This document shows, piece after piece, positions 6,736 to 11,029 of a DNA stretch of 11,029 nucleotides. The stretch is from positions 1 through 11,029 of the forward strand of contig NZ_JADWYQ010000086.1 in assembly GCF_022414575.1 (NCBI RefSeq). Reading direction: 5' to 3'. Position 1 is the stretch's first letter. Each line of letters opens with the position of its first letter. The position numbers and the translations under genes are program-made. The DNA is from Streptomyces sp. MUM 178J (GTDB lineage Bacteria; Actinomycetota; Actinomycetes; Streptomycetales; Streptomycetaceae). The notes below the pieces were generated by a model. That model saw only the letters and a program-made list of their open reading frames with translations. It was not told the DNA's origin and did no database searches.

Positions 6736-8388
6736 ATGAAGGTTTCGTCGGGAACCGTCGCAACGTTATGCGGCAAGTTCGAGGCGGTCCTGCCGCATCT
6801 GGACGAGCGGCAGCGTCGTCTGTATCTGGGCGCGGAAGCGCAGGCGTTGGGGCACGGCGGGATCACCGCGGTGGCCACGGCGGCCGGTGTGTCCACCGCC
6901 ACCGTCAGTCGCGGGCTGCACCAGTTACGTGGGAGCCCTTCCGTTCTGGGCCGACAACGCGCGCCAGGTGGTGGTCGCAAGCCGTTGACCACAACCGATG
7001 CCGGGCTGCAGTCGGCGTTGGACGCGTTGATCGAGCCGACCGAGCTGGGCGATCCGGCCTCGGTGTTGCGCTGGACCACTGCCTCGCTCCGTGACCTGGC
7101 TGAGCAGCTGACCGCCACGGGGCATCGGGTCGGCGCGAGCACTCTGGGCAAGCTGCTGCACCAGATGGGCTACTCGCTGCAGGCCGCCGCGCAGACCCGC
7201 TCCGGGGGCAACCACCCCGACCGGGATGCACAGTTCCGGCACATCCATGCCACCGTCGATGCCTTTCTTACCGACGGGCAGCCGGTGATCAGCGTGGATG
7301 CGAAGAAGAAGGAAGCCATTGGCAACTATCAGCGTCCGGGCCGCACTTGGCGCCCCAAGGGCACTCCGATCGAGGTCGACGACCACGCTTTCCCGGCCGA
7401 CACCGACCTGATCACTCCCTACGGAATCTACGACCTCGGCAAGGACAGCGGCTGGGTCAACGTCGGAACCGACCGCAACACCGCCGCCTTCGCAGTGGAG
7501 TCGATCCGCCGCTGGTGGTACGACCGCGGTCACCTCGACCACCCCCACGCCACCGCCCTACTGATCACCGCCGATGCCGGCGGACCCAACGGCGTTCTCT
7601 TCCACACCTGGAAGTGGCAACTTGCCGCCCTGGCCCGCGAGATGGACATTCCGATCACGGTCTGCCACTTCCCGCCCGGCACGAGTAAATGGAACAAGGT
7701 CGAACACCGGCTGTTCTCCCGGATCACCTGCGCATGGCGCGGCATCCCGCTGACCAGCCACGAGGTCGCCGTCAAGGCGATCGCCTCGGCTCACACCCGC
7801 ACCGGACTTGTCGTCCGGGCCGAGTTGGACACCCACCGCTACCCCACCGGGCAGAACCCCACCCCTTGGCAGGTCGCCTCCCTCCCGCTGAGCCGCGACG
7901 CCTTCCACGGAGACTGGAACTACACCCTGCATCCGGCCCCGGAACCGCAGCGAACGCCACCTCGCCGCACCGATCCCGCCGCCACCGCCTGGCTGTCGGA
8001 CCCGGCTCTGACCGGCATGCCCCGCCAGGAGCTGGACTCCCTGGTCGAGCTGGTCGCCGACGACTGGCAGTGGCTCGCCGACCGCGACCTGACCCGCCGC
8101 ACCGGCCATCCCCGTCAACGCCCCTCCGCCCACGGAACCGGCCAACTCGAACATCACATCCGCGTACTGGCCGCAGTCCTACGGGCCCGCCGGGTGGCCA
8201 CAACCGTCCTGATCACCGAGATCCTCGACTGCCACCGCACCTACCTGAACCGATGCGCAGACGGAGCAGCCGAACTCCTCGCACGCCACGACATCTACAT
8301 CTCCCCGGCCGAAGGCCCCAAGGCCCGCACCCGTAAGCAACTGCAGGCCCGCATCGACGCGGCCCAGCAACATCAAGACGGACAGTAG
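6736..8388 (+). CDS. ISAzo13-family transposase
   Basis: 550 aa, uninterrupted. The N-terminal HTH-like region (residues 20-70) has HLDERQRRLYLGAEA and GGITAVATAAGVSTATVSRGL; then comes the GGGRKPL word and a second HTH-like block with LRDLAEQL and GYSLQAAAQTR. The RNase-H-like catalytic core has D188 (VISVDAKKKE), D280 (LLITADAGGPNG) and E323 (GTSKWNKVEHRLFS), a complete DDE triad. Residues from about 418 (TDPAATAWLSDP) to 550 form an extra helical, Arg-rich C-terminal region that I do not recognise. The gene starts 45 bp inside the left repeat, and its TAG stop lies in the right repeat, so it spans the element. This is the only transposase in the window that looks functional. Confidence 0.93.
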   Translation: MKVSSGTVATLCGKFEAVLPHLDERQRRLYLGAEAQALGHGGITAVATAAGVSTATVSRGLHQLRGSPSVLGRQRAPGGGRKPLTTTDAGLQSALDALIEPTELGDPASVLRWTTASLRDLAEQLTATGHRVGASTLGKLLHQMGYSLQAAAQTRSGGNHPDRDAQFRHIHATVDAFLTDGQPVISVDAKKKEAIGNYQRPGRTWRPKGTPIEVDDHAFPADTDLITPYGIYDLGKDSGWVNVGTDRNTAAFAVESIRRWWYDRGHLDHPHATALLITADAGGPNGVLFHTWKWQLAALAREMDIPITVCHFPPGTSKWNKVEHRLFSRITCAWRGIPLTSHEVAVKAIASAHTRTGLVVRAELDTHRYPTGQNPTPWQVASLPLSRDAFHGDWNYTLHPAPEPQRTPPRRTDPAATAWLSDPALTGMPRQELDSLVELVADDWQWLADRDLTRRTGHPRQRPSAHGTGQLEHHIRVLAAVLRARRVATTVLITEILDCHRTYLNRCADGAAELLARHDIYISPAEGPKARTRKQLQARIDAAQQHQDGQ

Positions 8389-8404
8389 TTGCCGCACAGG
8401 TTCA
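8383..8404 (-). repeat. ISAzo13 right inverted repeat
   Basis: 22 bases identical, inverted, to 6670-6691; it includes the transposase stop codon (8386-8388). Confidence 0.85.
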
Positions 8405-8556
8405 GGTCATCATGGGCCAGGGCCATCGTGCACCTCCCGGTCGGATTCACCGTTCACCGCGGAGAGTTGCACGGTGGCCCGTCCTCGTTCAGGGCGCACG
8501 AGCGGTCCACCAGGGGCAACGCGGTGGCGAGCTGGGGGCGCGCATCGGCCAAGAAC
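8405..8556 (-). pseudogene. IS256-type 5' leader and first codons (minus strand)
   Basis: Read on the minus strand from the end at 8583: a leader with GCCCCTGGT and GCAACTCTCCG, a strong SD GGAGG (8433-8437), 6 nt, then ATG at 8426 reading MALAHDDL before the ISAzo13 repeat. It mirrors 6566-6671 but is about 45 bp longer and diverged. By position it is the 5' end of the IS256 copy whose left end bounds the insert. Confidence 0.55.
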
Positions 8557-8583
8557 GGCTACACCACACCAAGGGACGCCATC
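8557..8583 (-). repeat. IS256-type left end (outer, right boundary of insert)
   Basis: On the minus strand it begins GATGGCGTCCCTTGG and ends GTGTAGCC. It is immediately followed on the plus strand by GGCAGGCC and then IS1182 sequence. Confidence 0.85.
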
Positions 8584-8591
8584 GGCAGGCC
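8584..8591 (+). repeat. 8-bp target-site duplication, right copy
   Basis: GGCAGGCC, identical to 1885-1892; together they bracket the 6691-bp insert. Confidence 0.85.
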
Positions 8592-9841
8592 GGCCTGGTC
8601 AAGGAACGCGGAAGACAGCGAACCGACTCCACCCAGGTCCTTGCCGCAGAACGAGAACTCACCCGCCTGGAACTCGTCCTCGAAGCGGTACGCGCCGCGC
8701 TGGAAGAAGCTGCCGGTCGCGCCCCCGAGAGCCTGGACGAGCTCGTGGACGCCGAGTGGGCCATCCGCCACGGCCGGCCTGTCCTCCTTCCCAGCCAGCC
8801 GAGTCATCCGTCACCCGTCTCAAGCAGGCCGCGACGGACGCCCACCGGCTCCTTGAACGCCTGCCGCCGCACCAGCGCGGTCCCCGCGCAGAGGCCCTGC
8901 GGCAGATCACGGTGCAGAACTTCCTCCTCGACACCCGCGGCCCCCCGCGCCCCGCTGCGAGAAAGACGGACAGCCCAAGGGAGCTCTCCGGATCGTCTCG
9001 CCCTACGATCGCGAAGCCCGTCGCGCCATCCGCGGCAACACACGCTGGAGCGGCTACCTGGTCCATGTCACCGAGACCTGCGACGCCGACACCCACGTCA
9101 ACCTGATCACGGACATCGCCACCACCACCCCCACCAGAGACACCGAAGCCCTGCCCGGCATCCACCACAGGCTCCATGACCGTCGGCTGCTGCCCGGGCA
9201 GCACCTGATCGACGGCGGCTACGTCTCCATCGCTCTGCTCGACCGCTCCGCACGAGACCACCAGGTCCACCTCATCGGACCGGTCAAGGCCAGCGGCGCC
9301 TGGCAGCGCAAAGCACAGACCGGCTTCACCAGGGACGACATCACCATCGACTTCGACCGGCGCCAAGTCACCTGCCCGAACGGTCAGACCAGCAGAAACT
9401 GGATCGAAGCCCCGGCCATGGCCCCCTACACGGCTGCCCGGTTCCATCCCACCCAGTGCAACCCGTGCCCCGAGGCCTGCCTGCACACGGGGAACCTCAG
9501 CGCGCACGGTGAACTTCCTCCCCCGCCACCTGCACGAACTCCAGGCCCGCAACCGCACCGACCAGCAGGACCGCCGGTGGAAACGGCTCTACGCCACCCG
9601 GTCCGGAGTCGAAGGCACCATCTGCGAACTCGTCAACGGCCACCAGGCCCGCCGCAGCCGCTACCACGGCCTCCGCAAAACCCACGTCCAGCACGTGCTG
9701 ACCGGCATCGCCATCAACATCGAGCGCCTCGCCTCACGCGCACCCATCCATGCCTACAGTCCCAGAGTCCCGACGGCCTTCCAGAAGTACCTCGACTTCC
9801 GCAGCCTGAGCTGGGAGTGCTGGTGGCGGCAAGGCAAGTAA
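8592..9841 (+). pseudogene. IS1182-family transposase, C-terminal part (copy 1), frameshifted
   Basis: Continues the fragment ending at 1892: GLVKERGRQRTDSTQVLAAERELTRLEL (first catalytic Asp in RTDST), then RTDAHRLLERL-like and LRQITVQNF blocks, RIVSPYDREARR, LIDGGYVSIALL (second Asp), GFTRDDITIDFDRRQVTCPN, and GVEGTICEL (Glu), ending SWECWWRQGK. The frame changes near 8790, near 8942 and near 9475; the last is a net 2-bp loss relative to 3440-3480 of copy 2, in the QCNPCP cysteine region. All three catalytic acids survive but the gene is dead. Restored length would be about 540 aa, typical for the family. Confidence 0.88.
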
Positions 9842-9852
9842 CCCGGCAACCG

Positions 9853-9873
9853 AAGATCCCCGACAGAGTCGCT
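9853..9873 (-). repeat. Right terminal inverted repeat of IS1182 copy 1
   Basis: AAGATCCCCGAC, then AGAGTCGCT: a perfect 21-bp inverted match to 1391-1411, 12 bp after the transposase stop. Confidence 0.85.
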
Positions 9874-9878
9874 TATTG

Positions 9879-9894
9879 GCTTCAGTCCTGAAGC
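9879..9894. other. Short palindrome next to the IS1182 right end
   Basis: GCTTCAG TC CTGAAGC: a 7-bp stem starting 6 bp outside the inverted repeat. Some IS1182 relatives insert next to palindromes, so this may mark the target; no matching half is seen on the left flank. Confidence 0.35.
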
Positions 9895-9921
9895 GCGTAT
9901 GCGCCTGGGCATCGTTGCGAC

Positions 9922-9948
9922 GGAATCCCGCCGGGTGGCGGTAATTCC
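9922..9948 (-). terminator. Candidate terminator for the 145-aa protein gene
   Basis: GGAAT-C-CCGCC (9922-9932) pairs with GGCGG-TA-ATTCC (9937-9948) around a GGGT loop, with a small internal mismatch. It lies 60 nt beyond the stop of the minus-strand gene at 10008. No U-tract. Confidence 0.5.
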
Positions 9949-10007
9949 CGCTGATTTCTGACCTGGGTGAGACAAAGTCCACCACAGCGAGTATTGACGC
10001 AGTCTGG

Positions 10008-10445
10008 TCAAGCGAAGCTTATGGCTAGAACGTTGACCCAGATGTTTATCGGGTCATCTGAGTTGTCGTCGGTGAGGCGGACTTCGCAGACCACAATGTC
10101 AGGTTTCTCGAATCTCACACGCACCATGAACTGCCCAAGAGGCCGCTGGCGGATGGTTTTCCCGCCGTCTGTGTATGCGCCACTGAGTGCCGTTATCGCA
10201 ACAACGGCATCCTCCTGCTCGCCAATATCTATCTTCTGTGAATCCTTCAAAGGGCGCCCTGGCTTGAGATGATCCACACCTCCCGGTTCATTGAAAGAAA
10301 AGTGGAGAGTGAAAAATCCTGTTATAGTCCAGCCCGCTAGGGTGGATTTTGAGGATCGGGCCGCCGCTTCTATCTCGCTGGGGGCGTGAAGTGTGGCGGC
10401 TGGAGGTGTTGAGGTCTCGGCATCTGTCGACTTCTTGGAAGTCAT
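10008..10445 (-). CDS. Uncharacterised 145-aa protein
   Basis: Start ATG at 10445, chosen because GGAG lies 5 nt before it; the frame is open further upstream to 10532, but there is no comparable ribosome site there. The first 45 residues are polar and Ser/Thr/Ala-rich (MTSKKSTDAETSTPPAA). The rest is predicted beta-rich: GWTITGFFTLHFSF, DAVVAITALSGAY, QFMVRVRFEKPDIVVCEVRL and INIWVNVLAISFA. There is no signal peptide or TM helix. I do not recognise the family. GC is visibly lower than in neighbouring genes, with many A/T third positions, suggesting separate acquisition. It stands alone between IS1182 and IS5/IS630 debris, with a possible terminator at 9922-9948. Confidence 0.65.
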   Translation of the reverse strand: MTSKKSTDAETSTPPAATLHAPSEIEAAARSSKSTLAGWTITGFFTLHFSFNEPGGVDHLKPGRPLKDSQKIDIGEQEDAVVAITALSGAYTDGGKTIRQRPLGQFMVRVRFEKPDIVVCEVRLTDDNSDDPINIWVNVLAISFA

Positions 10446-10790
10446 TTCAGCTCCGATCACGCAAATGAAGCTGTCGGGTAACCATTTGGCATGGCGGCAT
10501 TCAGTAATGTGCACAACTAACGCTGTCGCCACTCTTGAAAGGGGCGTTCCTTCGCCCTAGCGCGGTGCGCGCTCACACTCAGAGTTGCATTTCGGTGGAG
10601 CGCTCGCAAGCGCTGGGAGGGGCACAGTTGGCGGCGAAAGAGTCAAATTCTTTGCATGGCCGATGGGCTTTGTGGGGCGCTGAGTCTTTTCCACCCTGCT
10701 TCTGGAGTGCGGCAGTTGGGCTGACCATGTGGTGAAGCCCCTGGTAGGTGGGTTTTCGACCAAGAGAACCGTCTCCACCAGCGGCTTCAC
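10446..10790. other. Stretch with no supportable gene
   Basis: The possible upstream region of the 145-aa protein gene (minus strand) and of the IS5 fragment (plus strand). It holds a self-complementary AGCGCT-CGCA-AGCGCT and a hairpin at its right end (10732-10790). The only plus-strand frame of note (10535-10735) has no coding character. Base composition is mixed. Confidence 0.6.
10732..10790 (+). repeat. Inverted repeat directly before the IS5-type fragment
   Basis: GTGAAGCCCCTGGT (10732-10745) and ACCAGCGGCTTCAC (10777-10790) pair with one mismatch across a 31-nt loop. The second arm abuts the GTG start at 10791. It could be a regulatory stem or part of the IS5 end. Confidence 0.55.
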
Positions 10791-10964
10791 GTGCTTGTCT
10801 ACCCGGCGGGCGTCGACGTGTCCAGCTCCGCCTTTCACTTCCTCGCACAGCAGTTGCGGCGGCACCACCGCGCGATCGGCTCACCGGTGGCGACGACTGA
10901 GCGCCGGCCGCCAGGCCCTACTCGCCCTCGCCCATCTGTGGGTGGGACACACGTATGCCCAGCT
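10791..10964 (+). pseudogene. IS5-type transposase, N-terminal fragment
   Basis: GTG start, MLVYPAGVDVSSSAFHFLAQQLRRHHRAIGS. One extra base near 10883 (GGCTCACCGG) shifts the frame, and the expected RWRRLSAGRQALLALAHL...TYAQL continues in the next frame. This is the HTH-containing N-terminus of a common streptomycete IS5-family (DDE_Tnp_4-like) transposase, recognised from memory. Homology ends at TYAQL, exactly where the IS630 end begins, so the rest was displaced or deleted. The catalytic part is not in the window. Confidence 0.7.
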
Positions 10965-11029
10965 AGTGTCCTGAGTCGTTAATTCGTGTGCAGTATGCGG
11001 CGAGTGTGTCGAGGATGTCGTCGGCGGTC
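10963..11029 (-). CDS. IS630-family transposase, C-terminal end (partial)
   Basis: Read on the minus strand from the window edge: TADDILDTLAAYCTRINDSGH, then TAG at 10965-10963. This is the typical C-terminus of streptomycete IS630-family transposases (from memory). The element appears inserted at a TA inside the IS5 fragment (CAGC-TA-GTGTCC), as expected for the TA-targeting IS630/Tc1 group. The body of the gene is beyond the window, so intactness cannot be judged. Confidence 0.7.
   Translation of the reverse strand, partial: TADDILDTLAAYCTRINDSGH

Larger units (their letters stand above)
6670..8404 (+). mobile_element. ISAzo13-family insertion sequence, apparently complete
   Basis: A 22-bp perfect inverted repeat (TGAACCTGTGCGG, then CAACTACTG) lies at 6670-6691 and 8383-8404, bracketing one full transposase gene. 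Imperfect inverted similarity continues outward on both sides to the IS256-type ends at 6539 and 8583. I attribute that outer part to two IS256 5' ends, but it could belong to a longer-ended ISAzo13 element. No target duplication is obvious at the 22-bp boundary. Confidence 0.75.
1893..8583. mobile_element. Putative IS256-bounded composite transposon, internally rearranged
   Basis: Bounded by IS256-type ends at 1893 and 8583 and by the exact duplication GGCAGGCC. Four IS256-type ends are inside: right ends at 1893 and 3276, left ends at 6539 and 8583. Two transposase 3' halves lie head to head at about 2700, and two 5' ends face each other around an ISAzo13 element. Inversion between two direct IS256 copies would give this layout. 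Cargo: the 3' part of a second IS1182, a TPP-enzyme/CMD operon and an ISAzo13 relic. Seen: ends, duplication and fragments. Inferred: that the whole unit moved together. The alternative is a single IS256 insertion later filled by other events. Confidence 0.65.
1391..9873 (+). mobile_element. IS1182-type element (copy 1), split by a 6.7-kb insertion
   Basis: The two ends share 21-bp perfect inverted repeats. Joining 1391-1892 to 8592-9873 gives about 1.78 kb with one transposase frame across the joint (L-D-R-M-R-Q-A then G-L-V-K-E-R), a normal size for the IS1182 family. An exact 8-bp GGCAGGCC occurs at both edges of the insert (1885-1892 and 8584-8591), so this is one element opened by transposition, not two fragments. 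I see no clear target duplication for the IS1182 itself (left flank CAGTG, right flank TATTG). The element is dead: besides the insertion, its C-terminal half has three frameshifts. Confidence 0.85.

Noticed and set aside
6648..7094. 148-aa plus-strand frame starting MALSQHDL
   Set aside because: After the first codons it runs through the ISAzo13 repeat and out of frame through its transposase; only the start is of interest, as an IS256 5' remnant.
8659..9558. 299-aa minus-strand frame
   Set aside because: Gly/Val/Arg-rich antisense shadow of the IS1182 transposase.
1377..9885. Target-site duplication of the IS1182 element
   Set aside because: Bases outside the two inverted repeats (CAGTG and TATTG) do not match; no duplication can be supported.
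10600..10616. AGCGCT-CGCA-AGCGCT palindrome as terminator or operator
   Set aside because: Six-bp stem with no gene close enough on either strand to support a role.
10535..10735. 66-aa plus-strand frame
   Set aside because: Low-complexity mixed composition, no SD, no recognisable motif.

Overview
The very high GC content, the GC-rich third codon positions, GTG/TTG starts and the types of insertion sequence (IS) present point to a Streptomyces-like actinomycete. The window is an accessory region dominated by nested, decaying IS elements. Ordinary genes survive on the left (1-1364), in the middle (3841-6158) and on the right (10008-10445). No tRNA, rRNA, CRISPR array or phage module was seen.

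Left edge (1-1388): the C-terminal part of a Pro-rich, single-pass membrane protein, a strong hairpin terminator, and a small DUF5955-like gene. An IS1182-type element follows 26 bp downstream of that gene. Its two halves lie at 1391-1892 and 8592-9873 and read continuously across the gap (R-Q-A / G-L-V). They are separated by 6.7 kb bounded by an exact 8-bp duplication, GGCAGGCC.

The 6.7-kb insert (1893-8583) is best read as a former composite transposon made of two IS256-family (Mutator) copies. Four related 27-bp IS256-type ends are present: two right ends, GGTC(A/G)TG(C/T)CCC at 1893 and 3276, and two left ends, GATGG(C/T)GTCCC at 6539 and 8583. Two transposase 3' halves face away from each other from a junction near 2700. 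Two transposase 5' ends face each other around a complete ISAzo13-type element (6670-8404). This is what an inversion with one breakpoint in each of two directly repeated IS256 copies would leave. Inside lie the 3' third of a second IS1182 copy, a two-gene metabolic operon on the minus strand (thiamine-diphosphate enzyme, then a carboxymuconolactone-decarboxylase-family protein, with a 1-nt stop/start overlap), and a small relic of another ISAzo13 transposase.

Right edge (9874-11029): a lower-GC gene for an unrecognised 145-aa protein on the minus strand, a gene-poor stretch, a frameshifted 5' fragment of an IS5-type transposase, and the C-terminus of an IS630-type transposase whose insertion at a TA cuts the IS5 fragment.

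Only the ISAzo13 transposase looks intact. The TPP/CMD pair is the only metabolic cargo. Family names come from recognising protein motifs, not from database searches.
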